Shown: positions 35,319-45,016, counted from the stretch's first letter. The stretch: 64,000 nt of DNA from an uncultured Clostridia bacterium (GCA_904420095.1 CAJFUB010000007.1:154724-218723), one strand, 5' to 3'. The notes: generated by a model from the sequence alone, not told the origin. Translations and numbers: made by a program.

Positions 35319-37208
35319 ATGAATTCCAATGCGGTTTATATGATCGGCAACGGCAGAATGGCCGCCGCTTTTTGCAATGGTGAAATGCTGCAATGCTTCG
35401 GCCCTCCCTACTCTTCTCCGTCCGTATTTGAGAGCCGATTGATCCATCCTGCTGCGTACAGCCGTTCCCCTGTCAGGCGCATGCCTCAGTGTGGGATCTG
35501 GCAGATGGATTTGCGTTTGGAAAACGCCGAGATTGCCAAAATCATTGATTTTGCACTGCCGGAGGAGCCCTGTCTTGTACGGCGCGTGGAAAGCACAGAG
35601 CCGATCTGCGTTCAGCTTAGGCCGCACGGCAAAGATGCCGCAAAATTTCATTATGAAGAGACGGCGCGTCTTCCGGGAGAAACGCGGATTCTTTTTAAAA
35701 CAAAAAACGGGAATGCCGTCTATAACGATTATCCGCTTCCGTTTCCGCAGTTTTTTTCTGTCGTGATTCGCGGAGCCGCCGACGTTCAGGCTGCCGGCGC
35801 ATTTTCCTATGATATTTTTATTAACGGCGCGGCGGACCTGCTGATCATCGGGGGACCCTCCTATCCCGAATGCGACGAGAACACTGCGCGGCTTGCCAAA
35901 TTGTCGTATCAGGAAATGCTGGCCTCGACGCGGCTTTGGTGGTCGCAGTTATTCAGCACAATTTCGGTTACAGAGCAGCTTCCCGCCGCCTTGCCGCGCC
36001 GTGCCGAATTGATCGACGCGATCGAAAGCACGGTGGTGAATCTGACGGTGCAGCAGGCGAAGGAAGGCGGTGTGCTGGCCGGCTACGCATATCATTTAGG
36101 ATATGTGCGGGACCAGTACGGCGTCTGCATGGCGATGCTGCGCCTCGGGATGTACGCGCAGGCGCGCCGCATGCTGGAATTCTATATCGGCGTATTTCGA
36201 GAAAATCAATGCATTTTGAATGCGCAGGGAATGGGAGTAAAAGGCCTTTTCCATTTTGCGGAAAATGATGCGACGGAAATTCCCGGATATTTACTGCTTC
36301 AGTTTTTCCGATACGCAGAGTTCACCGGAGATACTGAAATTTTGACCGAAAATCTCAATTTGCTGATATGGCTGTACGAGCGTCAGCTTTCGCAGCTGCA
36401 GGGCAATATGATGCCCTTTAACGGAGATGAGACGTACATCGCCGGAGGACTGCTTCCGCGGGATGTGATCAATGAAGGGTCTGCGGAAGCCACCATGCTA
36501 TTTATCTTGTCCGGCAAAGCGCTGCTGCGCTTTCTTCAGCGGCAGGCAAATCGGGAATCGCATGGGCAAGCGGCTTTGAACATAAACGAAATGGAGAAAA
36601 CCCTGGAAAGCGTTGAAAAGGATTATCCGGCAAACTTCGCGGCAGGCGGACAATATGCGCTGAATAATCCGGCCCGACTCCTGCATGCAGAGCAGCCCCC
36701 GTATCGCTACGGCGTTTGCATGAACCTCGGAAAAGGCGCGTGCGATTTTTTCGGCTGGACCAAACGGTGCGAAAACGGCGCTTACGTGTGCCCCCGCTGT
36801 TTCAATCGCGGAGTCATTCCGCAAAAAACAGACCGGATCTATCATCTGCCGAGTGCGCTGCTGATGCCCGCTTATCTGCGCTTTGAAGGATTAGATCAGA
36901 AAATCATTGTAAATTATCTGCAGCGGCTGACAGAAGAGCTGAAGGAGCGCGGGCATGTATACTCAAACCAGGAGGCGCAGAAAAACGTGGGATACGATTA
37001 CGGTTTGCTGCTCTGTAATCTGGTTCGCTATCGTCTTCCCGGAACGCAGGCTGTCTATGATAAGCTACTGGATTTGCTGGATGAGGCAGGGGCCTGGTCG
37101 GAATATTATGTGACAGATCAGCCTGCCGGCACTCGTTACCGTCCCTGGGAAAGCGGGATCAACATCGATGCTCTGATAGAATATGCTACGGAAGGTTTTT
37201 CGTCATAG
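35319..37208 (+). CDS. Cytosolic six-hairpin glycosidase-like protein (GH15/GH63-like)
   Basis: The 629-residue protein has no signal peptide. An N-terminal beta domain (about 1-190) is followed by an (alpha/alpha)6 domain with YHLGYVRDQYGVCMAMLRLG (GH15-type RD motif), GMYAQARRMLEFYIGVF, PFNGDETYIAGGLL and a final YRPWESGINIDALIE. These are the marks of glucoamylase-like enzymes; the catalytic glutamates cannot be fixed without alignment. GAGGAGGAAACGAT precedes the ATG. It is divergent from the GH99-like gene and is the only plus-strand gene of the glycan locus. It probably degrades imported oligosaccharides. Confidence 0.7.
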   Translation: MNSNAVYMIGNGRMAAAFCNGEMLQCFGPPYSSPSVFESRLIHPAAYSRSPVRRMPQCGIWQMDLRLENAEIAKIIDFALPEEPCLVRRVESTEPICVQLRPHGKDAAKFHYEETARLPGETRILFKTKNGNAVYNDYPLPFPQFFSVVIRGAADVQAAGAFSYDIFINGAADLLIIGGPSYPECDENTARLAKLSYQEMLASTRLWWSQLFSTISVTEQLPAALPRRAELIDAIESTVVNLTVQQAKEGGVLAGYAYHLGYVRDQYGVCMAMLRLGMYAQARRMLEFYIGVFRENQCILNAQGMGVKGLFHFAENDATEIPGYLLLQFFRYAEFTGDTEILTENLNLLIWLYERQLSQLQGNMMPFNGDETYIAGGLLPRDVINEGSAEATMLFILSGKALLRFLQRQANRESHGQAALNINEMEKTLESVEKDYPANFAAGGQYALNNPARLLHAEQPPYRYGVCMNLGKGACDFFGWTKRCENGAYVCPRCFNRGVIPQKTDRIYHLPSALLMPAYLRFEGLDQKIIVNYLQRLTEELKERGHVYSNQEAQKNVGYDYGLLLCNLVRYRLPGTQAVYDKLLDLLDEAGAWSEYYVTDQPAGTRYRPWESGINIDALIEYATEGFSS

Positions 37209-37211
37209 GAA

Positions 37212-37249
37212 AAAGGACATACCGCTCGCACTGGAGCAGTATGTCCTTT
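37212..37249 (+). terminator. Terminator after the six-hairpin glycosidase gene
   Basis: AAAGGACATAC (37212-37222) pairs with GTATGTCCTTT (37239-37249), with a further short GCTC/GAGC stem inside the loop. It can act in both directions and lies between two convergent genes. Confidence 0.8.
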
Positions 37250-37281
37250 CTCTAATATATGATTGTCCCTAGTAATTATAG

Positions 37282-38967
37282 TTATGCACGCTTCCTTCTC
37301 ACGGCCGCGGCGCTGGTCAGGCATACGGCAGCTGCAAGGATTGCCAGGGAAATGCTTCCGTCCCCGGTAGACGGAATTTCTGTTGTTCCATTGGATACGC
37401 TGATTTTTCCATAGTAATTTTCAGCAGGAGCGCAATGGACATAGAGACAGGGAGAAGCGTCATAATAAATTTCGCCGTTTACATAAGAGCGCGTATACTC
37501 GGAAGTACCCGTAAATCCATATATTCCGGGCGAATCCGCGCCCTCAGAAATTTTCTTGATCACCAGCAGATATTCACCGGCCGCAGCATCCTGCTCCAAA
37601 TTCAGAGTCAAAGTAGCGCCATCCGCAATATTCAGGTGTTCCACCGCTGCAATCGCGGGCTGCGCTACGGAATCCTCATAAGAGCCGGCCCACTGATACA
37701 AGCTCCAGCTCATGCTTGTATCAGTTTTCGTCCAGGTGGGGCAAACCATAGAAAGCTTATTAAAAGGAGCCGCCGTTGCAAACTGAATTCCGTATTCGTC
37801 TCCTATCGCAATGGCGGTCTCATTCTCAGCGGCCTTACTCGTCTCAAAGAACGGAACGGTCTCTTTCTCTACGGGAAGGTACAGATCGTCGGCGTTGCCG
37901 GCAAAGATCAGGCCGCCAAAGAAATCAACGTCTATTGGATTGGCATCCATATAGCACTCGACATAAGCGGAAGCCGCCTTGGTCTTTGTTGGAATCAGCG
38001 GCGACGCGCTCTTCACAGTAAAGACAGCGAGATACTCTCCCGCAGGCAAGCCGTCGGAAAGCGGAAAAGAAAGATCATTCCTGTCTCCGTTATACTGAAT
38101 TTCGGGCTGAATGGTTGCGGCCACCTGAGCCGATCCTTTCACAGTAGTTTCATAGTCCTTGCTCCAAGCGTATAACTTAACGCTGATTTCCGGCGAGCCC
38201 TCTGCATAGGAAGCAAGATACAGCCCTGTAAAGGGAGCCCCTGCCGAAAAATGAATGGCAAAATCAGGCCAGGATTGCTGATTTCCCGCATTCCAGGTGT
38301 CAAAATAAGGCCAGAACAAATCGGCATTTGCATTGCTACCGTCGATCTGGTTCGCCTTATCTGCCCAAGTTACTATTCCAAGAGGATTAAACGTGTCTGC
38401 GGAAGCATCTTCAAAAATAAGTCCCCCGTAGAAATCCACATCGATCAAATTCCCTGCTACGTAGCACTCTGCCATGCTTGTGTCACGCTTTGCTTTTGTG
38501 GGAATAAAAGCCTGTGTGCCTTGTACGGTAAATACAGCTACATATTCGCCCGCAGCCTGCGCGCTGTCGAAATGGTACGCAATGTCATTCCGCTCATTTG
38601 GATTTGCAAGTTCAGGCACAAAAGAAACCTCCGCTCTTGCGGTCCCGGCTACGGAAGTAGCATAATCCGTATCCCATGCATATAAAGCAGCGCCTACGGT
38701 AGGTGTCCCCTCCACGTAAGGCATTAAATATACACCCGTAAAGGATGATTTTGCAGAGAAACGAATTGCAAAGGTCTGGTATTCCTTGTCTGCGTTCCAG
38801 GCATCGAAATAGGGCCAGTACACATCGTTTGGTACATCTGCTTTCTCGGCGTATGTAACTGTTCCGCTTACGGGCGAAGCAGTTACCGTCAACATTCCCA
38901 GGCAGCCGGCAGACAGCAGACAAACCAAGACGACTGTCGATAAAGCTTTAACTGTACGTTTACGCAT
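37282..38967 (-). CDS. Sortase-anchored surface protein with three copies of a novel beta module
   Basis: ATG at 38967 has GGAGGAG nine bases upstream. After a signal peptide (to about residue 30) come three repeats of about 150-170 residues. Repeats 1 and 2 share VYWPYFDAWN / LFWPYFDTWN, FAIRFSA / FAIHFSA, LYAW (95, 265), AGEY (139, 309), ECYV..IDVDFYGGLIF; repeat 3 keeps LYQW (423) and AGEY (463) and is more divergent. The C terminus is EIPSTGDGS (IPSTGD at 531-536), a hydrophobic helix and RRKRA, a sortase substrate signal. The same module occurs once in each of the proteins at 41639 and 44245. I infer glycan binding or structural spacing at the cell wall. Confidence 0.75.
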   Translation of the reverse strand: MRKRTVKALSTVVLVCLLSAGCLGMLTVTASPVSGTVTYAEKADVPNDVYWPYFDAWNADKEYQTFAIRFSAKSSFTGVYLMPYVEGTPTVGAALYAWDTDYATSVAGTARAEVSFVPELANPNERNDIAYHFDSAQAAGEYVAVFTVQGTQAFIPTKAKRDTSMAECYVAGNLIDVDFYGGLIFEDASADTFNPLGIVTWADKANQIDGSNANADLFWPYFDTWNAGNQQSWPDFAIHFSAGAPFTGLYLASYAEGSPEISVKLYAWSKDYETTVKGSAQVAATIQPEIQYNGDRNDLSFPLSDGLPAGEYLAVFTVKSASPLIPTKTKAASAYVECYMDANPIDVDFFGGLIFAGNADDLYLPVEKETVPFFETSKAAENETAIAIGDEYGIQFATAAPFNKLSMVCPTWTKTDTSMSWSLYQWAGSYEDSVAQPAIAAVEHLNIADGATLTLNLEQDAAAGEYLLVIKKISEGADSPGIYGFTGTSEYTRSYVNGEIYYDASPCLYVHCAPAENYYGKISVSNGTTEIPSTGDGSISLAILAAAVCLTSAAAVRRKRA

Positions 38968-39027
38968 ATCTAAACTCCTCCAATCATATTCGTCATAAAA
39001 CAGACGTGATTTTTTTACTATATTTAC

Positions 39028-39056
39028 ATGATATAGTTTTTTCGATTCCACAGCAA
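39028..39056 (-). promoter_or_regulatory. Promoter of the triple-module surface protein
   Basis: On the minus strand TTGCTG (39051-39056) and TATCAT (39028-39033) are 17 bases apart, about 60 bases upstream of the start. The -35 lies in TGTGCATTGCT, an 11-mer also present in the promoter at 35244-35254. Confidence 0.45.
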
Positions 39057-39121
39057 TGCACAAAACCACCAAAATGCACATAAAAATACTGAATTTTTCC
39101 GTCGGAACCGCTTTTTCGTTT

Positions 39122-40600
39122 TCAGTCCTGCAGGAACGGCACGAAAAACCTCCGTATAAAATATGTTGGCGTGCAGCTCCATGCATGGCAGTAACTGTTG
39201 ATTCTTTTATCTCCATATGGAGAAGCCTCCGGATTATCGGGAACATAAACCTCCCAAAAGCAATCTGCCTGCTGGCGCGCCATACCGCCCCAATAACGCT
39301 TTACCAAATGAATTGCCTCCTGCATTCTTCCGCAGGCAATCAGAGCTTCTACATAAAAATGCATGGCATACGGCGTAACCGTAGATACGGCATCCGAGCA
39401 GTCTGCCATAGCATCAAGCACCCGATTGTTCTCTTGTAAATCCAGAACGCCGGCTAATATCATCCACATTTGTGAAGCCACAGAAATCTGACCGCTCCGT
39501 CCTCGGAATATCCTCAGATCTTTGTCATAAAAATCCCGCGCACCTGCAGAGAGGCGTGCAATCCAGCACTTCAGCTGTTTCAGCTCATTCTCCGCTCCTA
39601 ATAATTCCGCCAACCATACTCCCCGCTTCATCATTGCAATGGAAAGCCCTTGCGCTGCGGCAGATTTATCCAAGCTTTCACACCAATCAATAAAGTACAG
39701 ATTCTCTGGCACATGGCCTTCTTCATTCAATGAATTCGCCACAATTTCCGCCTGGTGAAATGCCGTAGGCCAAAGCTCCTTCAGCACATTCAGATCGCCG
39801 GTTTCCTCATAATAATCAGCCAAGGTCCCTATAAAGAGCATTGCATAATCATGAAGAATCCAGGCCTGACCGGAAAGCGTCGGCTCGCAGTAAACGGCCG
39901 AACTCATACAGCCATCCGAATGGGGCAGCCCCGCAAACAAATATAAGCAGCGTAACACAAGCGAATTTTTTTTAAAAGTCACATAATTTGCCTTCGCCTG
40001 CAGAAACAAATCCCCCAGCCACAAACGCCGGTCGCGCTTAGGACCGTCTTCAAAAACAGCTTGCATACAGTCTCGCAGCGTGCGAACAGAAATCTCATCG
40101 ATTTCTGCGAGCAGGGGATCCTTTGCGGCAAATTCTCGCGGAAGCGGCAAAACGGCCGCCTCATCTGCAGAAGACACCGCCCGGCATGCAGAATTCACAT
40201 ACCGCACCTGATAATGAGTGTTCCCCGGAAAAATCACCTGTACATACCGAAAGGAATACCGTCTATGTAAGCAAAGGAGCTCTGTGGGATTATCCATATT
40301 AACGGTTTCCTGCTGAAACCAGGTGCTGCTTAAGCTGCCCCTGTAATTTTTCTGGTCTACATCAATTTCCAGCTCGCACGGCACTTCTGCAAAGCGGAAA
40401 ATGATTTTCAAGGGCGAGTCCGGTTCTCGATCCGTTTCAAACCGGATTTGAAAATAGCCAACAAGATGCGTTCCGAAATCTAAGGTAAAGGAATCTCCCT
40501 TCCCCATGTACCGCAGGCCCGGTTTTGTCTGTTCCTCCGGGAACACCCAACGTTCATGAAGCGCCGGCATCAGCCCCTTTGCTTGCTCTAAAAAGTCCAT
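39122..40600 (-). CDS. GH78-like (alpha-L-rhamnosidase family) six-hairpin protein
   Basis: The 492-residue protein has no signal peptide. A beta domain (about 30-150) leads into a six-hairpin domain with VFEDGPKRDRRLWLGDLFLQ (E184-D185), corresponding to the GH78 EDCPxRERxxWxGD motif, then LPHSDGCMSSAVYCEPT and the late SYCHAWSCTPTYFIRRF. Known relatives remove terminal alpha-L-rhamnose from oligosaccharides in the cytosol. Compared with full GH78 enzymes (about 900 residues) it lacks the N-terminal carbohydrate-binding domains. It begins four bases after the AraC stop, and its GGAGG lies inside the regulator gene. Confidence 0.75.
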   Translation of the reverse strand: MDFLEQAKGLMPALHERWVFPEEQTKPGLRYMGKGDSFTLDFGTHLVGYFQIRFETDREPDSPLKIIFRFAEVPCELEIDVDQKNYRGSLSSTWFQQETVNMDNPTELLCLHRRYSFRYVQVIFPGNTHYQVRYVNSACRAVSSADEAAVLPLPREFAAKDPLLAEIDEISVRTLRDCMQAVFEDGPKRDRRLWLGDLFLQAKANYVTFKKNSLVLRCLYLFAGLPHSDGCMSSAVYCEPTLSGQAWILHDYAMLFIGTLADYYEETGDLNVLKELWPTAFHQAEIVANSLNEEGHVPENLYFIDWCESLDKSAAAQGLSIAMMKRGVWLAELLGAENELKQLKCWIARLSAGARDFYDKDLRIFRGRSGQISVASQMWMILAGVLDLQENNRVLDAMADCSDAVSTVTPYAMHFYVEALIACGRMQEAIHLVKRYWGGMARQQADCFWEVYVPDNPEASPYGDKRINSYCHAWSCTPTYFIRRFFVPFLQD

Positions 40601-40604
40601 ATCC

Positions 40605-41642
40605 TTATCCTCCGTTTTGCTTCCGATATTCCAACGGCGTCACACCATATTGATTCTTAAATAACCGATAAAAATATCCTTCCGACTCATATCCTACCTG
40701 GGCGGCGATATCGCTCACCTGCATTTCCGTATTCTGCAGCAGCATACAAGCCTTTTGCAATCGAATTTCCCGTACAAGCTCTACAAAGCTTCTGCCCACA
40801 TCCTGACGGAAAAATCGGCGAAGACTTGATTCTGACAAATGAAAATGCTCCACCAGCTCTTCAAAGGTAATATCTGTATAATGCGTCTGAATATACCGAA
40901 GAATCTGTTCTCTGTTCTGCTGGCCTTCCGACAGTTTCCGGACAAAAATTTTCTCCGGTGTCATCCGCAGCATTACGCAGAAAATTGCCCGCATTAAATT
41001 CTCCATTACCTTCGAGCTATATTCCTCTTTACAGACAGACTCCGAAAAAAGAATGTCCAGCAGCGTTTCCAATTCCTGATTTCCTGCAGTATGAAAGCAA
41101 ATAAATTTGCTCTGCTTCTCAGAATAATAATTCTGATAGAAAAAATCGGAAAGCTCCGCGTCTTTCTGAAAAACATCAAAAAAAGTTTCCCGGAAAGTAG
41201 TCTTCCGCACCAATATATTAAGGACAATGGAGTCGTCATCAAAAACGCCCAGAGCATGCGGCATTCCCGGCGCGATGATACAGAGATCGCCCTTCTCCAT
41301 CCGGATCGGGCGGTCTTCAATTGTATTCATACAAAACCCAGTCAATACATAAATCAGTTCAAAAAAAGAATGACTATGCACAAATAAAGGATTATATCGG
41401 GTATGCTTTCTCACGGAAACATTTCCGTTGCTGGCTCCGATCAGCAGCTCCGCCAGAAGTTCTTTTCCATGCATATCCAGCTCCGGAATCCATACATCCA
41501 AGCCCTGAGCCTTATCCTTCCTCAGTTTTTCTGCAATCTCACGAATCGCCGCATCGCTTCTGTCCGACTGATAATAATCGCGATAAAACAATTCATCTTC
41601 ATCAAATTTTCGGTAATGTTCAATAAGCTCCCTGCGCGTCAT
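40605..41642 (-). CDS. AraC family regulator with cupin-like sensor domain
   Basis: Residues about 70-180 form a cupin-type domain (HTRYNPLFVHSHSFFELIYV, MEKGDLCIIAPGMPHAL). The last 100 residues carry two helix-turn-helix motifs: TFEELVEHFHLSESSLRRFF and VSDIAAQVGYESEGYFYRLF, ending GVTPLEYRKQ. Such regulators sense sugars and activate glycan genes. Its ATG overlaps the stop of the GH99-like gene by four bases and GH78 follows directly, so regulator and enzymes are made together. It is the likely controller of the 37-45 kb surface locus. Confidence 0.9.
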   Translation of the reverse strand: MTRRELIEHYRKFDEDELFYRDYYQSDRSDAAIREIAEKLRKDKAQGLDVWIPELDMHGKELLAELLIGASNGNVSVRKHTRYNPLFVHSHSFFELIYVLTGFCMNTIEDRPIRMEKGDLCIIAPGMPHALGVFDDDSIVLNILVRKTTFRETFFDVFQKDAELSDFFYQNYYSEKQSKFICFHTAGNQELETLLDILFSESVCKEEYSSKVMENLMRAIFCVMLRMTPEKIFVRKLSEGQQNREQILRYIQTHYTDITFEELVEHFHLSESSLRRFFRQDVGRSFVELVREIRLQKACMLLQNTEMQVSDIAAQVGYESEGYFYRLFKNQYGVTPLEYRKQNGG

Positions 41643-44197
41643 TTAGAATATTCTTTCTTTACTTTCTTTCGTTTTTTCAAAACCGCTGCTCCGACAGCGC
41701 AGCCCACCGCTGCCGCACCGCCGCATGCAATCCAGGGCCATACGGATTTTCCGAACGAATTCTCGTCTGCTGGAATTACGGGATTTCCGGCCGTAAACTG
41801 GTATTTATATCTTCCGCCCGGCGCCACGTCACCGTGAACATAAAAATCCATGATATCACCGTCCGTTTGCATATTGTCCGACCACTTAAAGTTTATCGTA
41901 AAATCTCCCGTCTCCACGCCCAGCATTGTGCGGGGAATTTGAATTTGAAGGCGGTTGCCGGACGCGCGGTATTGCACCTCGCCGACCGTTTCCCAATTCC
42001 AGCCTCCCGCAGAAGCCTCCAGCGTAGTAACCGTCTCACTTTGAGGCGTGTTTCGATTAACAATATACTGAAAGCTTTCCCAGTTCTCCTTGGATACGGC
42101 CTCTCCATCCGAATAAACCACTTCGATCAGCAAACGCATCCATGCGGGATCTGTGTAGGGGGTAAGCTCTTCCGCAGTTTCTACCATAAAGGTTACATAT
42201 TCTTGATCATATGCCACCTTCGCACTGACAATATCATTTCTTCCGGTAGAATCTGTATAACGAATATACTTTCCCGTTTCCGCATCTTTATAACCGTTGC
42301 AATTCCGGTCGAACGTATCTCCGGCGTAAGACGAAAAAGTTAGCTCGACCGTGTCCCACTGATCCTCCGCCGCATCCAGATCGATTGTATTCATATTCTT
42401 CTGTACGGGCGTGGCCTCGGTGCCTTTAAACCTGCGAATATAGGAAACCATCTGATAGTAATAGTGATCCTTTAAGTCTCCGTTGGAAGGCTCAATGTCC
42501 CGGCTGCGTGCATCGCTGAAATTATCGATAAATGCATTCTCTACACCCCAGAAATCTTCATACCGCCCTGCTGTCCATTCATTCCAGCCGGTGATAAAAA
42601 TGAATTCCGGATCAACTTCCAGCGCACGCTCCCACTGCGCCTCAAAATAAGCGCCGTAAAGCTTAGCATTCTCCCTGTCATCATAGCGATCTTCCGTAGG
42701 AATATAATCTCGGGAGAAGACCGTATCCGTTTGATTACTAAACGCGGTCAGATGGGTTTCCTTACACCAGTTATGGGAAACAGAAACTGCCATTTGCTCC
42801 GGCGTGCCATCCGGATTATAATTGACAATCTGAGGATAGGCGGAAATCCAGCTCCAGAGCTGATAGCCGTTATCGGTAAACAAGGTGTTATCTCCTAAAA
42901 TTACCGGCGTGCCGTCGTGATTCTTTACCTGCACGCCGTCTTGCGACTGCGTATGGCTGACCACCCGGAATTGGAAGAATTCACGAATTTGTTTATCCGG
43001 ATATCTCCCCACACCCAACGCTTCCGGGTAAGCAAGAATTAATGGTTTCCCTTTCCAATAAAACCAAAGATCCTCATAAAGCCCCGGTTCATACAGATTC
43101 TCATAAAGCGTTCTCAGCTGCACTGCGGCGTCGTCAAACGAAAACATTGGTAATTGGAACGCGACATCGGGCGTTTTGACGCCGTCGGCACGCGCCTCAG
43201 ACCACACCTTCATTAAAGTCAAGGCGTCATCCAGGAAGGTCTCCTGTGCGTTCGTGCAATCAAAAAAGACAACGTCGATCTGAGCATCCGCCAGAAGTTC
43301 GGCCTGCCGGCGCAATACCCATTCATCGCTCGTGCGGTAATATCCCCAAATCGGTTCGTTCCAAAAATACGTGGCCGCATTTCCCCATCGCGGATCCTCG
43401 TAATTATTGATCTCAATATCCGGATACTTATTCAGAATCTTGTTAATATCCATAAAACCGTTATTTACATGCATCCTCGGACTATGCCAGGTATGAAAGA
43501 AAATACCCACATATTTATTTTCTCTTTTCGTATCCGTATAGGAAACTTCTATTTTCCGGTTCAAACCGTCTGTGACCGCCCACTGATCGGGAGACGCCAC
43601 ATACACATTTTGGTTGTCCGAAATGGGAGAAAGCGCTCCCTCCTCCGCTAATTTCAGCCGAGCCCGCAGGCTGCCGCCTCTGGCAGACGCATTCATATAA
43701 GTACGCGTGTGATTGATTCCCGGTGCAACCACCTCTAGCTGAACGCCATTCTTACCATCCTCCACCATCATCAAGTATTCTCCTTTCGGCAAAGGGCCGT
43801 TCTCGCTTCTGCAGGAAACCGCCACCCAAGATTCCTTTGTAAAGCCGGAAATCACTTCCGTTATCACCGGAGTCCCCGCTATGGTTGTGGCATAATTCTG
43901 ATTCCACTGATAAAGAGACACTCTCATTTCAGGAATCCCCTGAACCTCTGCCGAAGCAATATATATTTCCGCTTGTTCTATAGGAGCAGTTGTACAGAAC
44001 TGCACGCCGTAGCTGTTTCCCGTGAGCCTTACCTGCGACGCCTGCGCGGAAGCTTCATCCGGATAAAGGAGCAGTTCAGAAGCCGCGGCGCCTCCCACGG
44101 AGCTGCCGCAAATCAGGATAAGGCTCATTACAGTGGCCACGGCAAGGGCCGCCATGGATTCTGCCATATGGCTCCTCAGTTTTTCAAATTTTCCCAT
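41639..44197 (-). CDS. Membrane-anchored GH99/WbsX-like protein with novel beta module and CBM9-like domain
   Basis: The 852-residue protein has a signal peptide (to about 40), then the novel module (LYQW at 95-98 and KGEYL at 138-142), a GH99/WbsX-like barrel (about 228-600) with KYVGIFFHTWHSP, DEWVLRRQAELLADAQIDVV, LWFYWKGKPLILAY and ITGWNEWTAGR (WNEW 538-541), a CBM9-like domain (about 605-790; IDLDAAEDQWDTVELTF), and a C-terminal helix ending in KKRKKVKKEYSK. The paralogue at 33215 has the barrel and CBM9-like domain without the module. It overlaps the AraC gene and lies 47 bases after the lipoprotein gene. Confidence 0.75.
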   Translation of the reverse strand: MGKFEKLRSHMAESMAALAVATVMSLILICGSSVGGAAASELLLYPDEASAQASQVRLTGNSYGVQFCTTAPIEQAEIYIASAEVQGIPEMRVSLYQWNQNYATTIAGTPVITEVISGFTKESWVAVSCRSENGPLPKGEYLMMVEDGKNGVQLEVVAPGINHTRTYMNASARGGSLRARLKLAEEGALSPISDNQNVYVASPDQWAVTDGLNRKIEVSYTDTKRENKYVGIFFHTWHSPRMHVNNGFMDINKILNKYPDIEINNYEDPRWGNAATYFWNEPIWGYYRTSDEWVLRRQAELLADAQIDVVFFDCTNAQETFLDDALTLMKVWSEARADGVKTPDVAFQLPMFSFDDAAVQLRTLYENLYEPGLYEDLWFYWKGKPLILAYPEALGVGRYPDKQIREFFQFRVVSHTQSQDGVQVKNHDGTPVILGDNTLFTDNGYQLWSWISAYPQIVNYNPDGTPEQMAVSVSHNWCKETHLTAFSNQTDTVFSRDYIPTEDRYDDRENAKLYGAYFEAQWERALEVDPEFIFITGWNEWTAGRYEDFWGVENAFIDNFSDARSRDIEPSNGDLKDHYYYQMVSYIRRFKGTEATPVQKNMNTIDLDAAEDQWDTVELTFSSYAGDTFDRNCNGYKDAETGKYIRYTDSTGRNDIVSAKVAYDQEYVTFMVETAEELTPYTDPAWMRLLIEVVYSDGEAVSKENWESFQYIVNRNTPQSETVTTLEASAGGWNWETVGEVQYRASGNRLQIQIPRTMLGVETGDFTINFKWSDNMQTDGDIMDFYVHGDVAPGGRYKYQFTAGNPVIPADENSFGKSVWPWIACGGAAAVGCAVGAAVLKKRKKVKKEYSK

Positions 44198-44244
44198 AAC
44201 GCTATTCTTTCCCCTTTCCGGATTGCATTCTTCTCTCTGCCATT

Positions 44245-44973
44245 TTATTCGAGGCCGGGATCTGAAAGCGGTCCGTACGGATTGACTGGCGTCGTATTAT
44301 AGAACAATGTGGTAACAATGCATACGTTATCCCAGACCTCATCATTCAGATAGGCCCGCGTACCCGGGAACGCCTGCTCCACATAATACACGCCGGAATT
44401 TTTCGCATTCTCATACGATTGATAGTAAGCAACCAGCAGATACTCCCCTGCCGGAAGCTCCTCACCGGGTTCAAAAACAACCTGTGCGCACTGTCCGTCA
44501 ACCCACGGATCCGGGGTGATCGACAAAATGGGATCATTCCAAATCGTATCATAGTAATTATTATTCCAAGCATAAATTTCATAATCTAAAGAGAAGCCCT
44601 CCGTAGCGGTCCAGGTAGGAGAATGAAATCCAATGCCATTAAACGGTACGGTTGCGTAAAACTGGAGCGCAATACTCTGTCCGGTGCCGCACATTGCCTG
44701 AAGGCCGATCTCCAGGATATTTTCAGGATAGAGCGCTACAGTCATCGGTTCATTGGAAACAAGTCCTCCGGAATAATCCACCGGTTCTTTGGTAGGCGTA
44801 GGCTCCTCGGTCGGCGTAGGGGCAGCGGTCGGCGTAGCCGCAGGCGTTGATGTAGTCTGGGCTGTAATCGTTGCCGTTGGCGTCTCATCCTCTGATTCAG
44901 ATTGGCAGCTCGTTAAAACAAAAACGCTTGCCAAAAGTACGGCGCTCAAAAGAACTGATAATAATTTTTTCAT
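44245..44973 (-). CDS. Lipoprotein carrying one copy of the novel beta module
   Basis: The signal peptide ends SVFVLTSCQSE (lipobox Cys 23). A Thr/Pro-rich spacer of about 40 residues with TPT repeats is followed by one module (about 75-225) with ATVPFNGIGFHSPTWTA, IYAW (133-136) and LPAGEYLLV (173-181), ending in YVEQAFPGTRAYLNDEVW. The F.G..F..P.W.A..-IYAW pattern also occurs in repeat 3 of the protein at 37282. It is first in the operon that continues with the GH99-like protein, AraC regulator and GH78-like enzyme. I infer a glycan-binding partner held at the membrane. Confidence 0.75.
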   Translation of the reverse strand: MKKLLSVLLSAVLLASVFVLTSCQSESEDETPTATITAQTTSTPAATPTAAPTPTEEPTPTKEPVDYSGGLVSNEPMTVALYPENILEIGLQAMCGTGQSIALQFYATVPFNGIGFHSPTWTATEGFSLDYEIYAWNNNYYDTIWNDPILSITPDPWVDGQCAQVVFEPGEELPAGEYLLVAYYQSYENAKNSGVYYVEQAFPGTRAYLNDEVWDNVCIVTTLFYNTTPVNPYGPLSDPGLE

Positions 44974-45016
44974 GCCAAAAGCTTCCTTTCTTTCACGAAT
45001 TTTTTTAAGATTTTAC

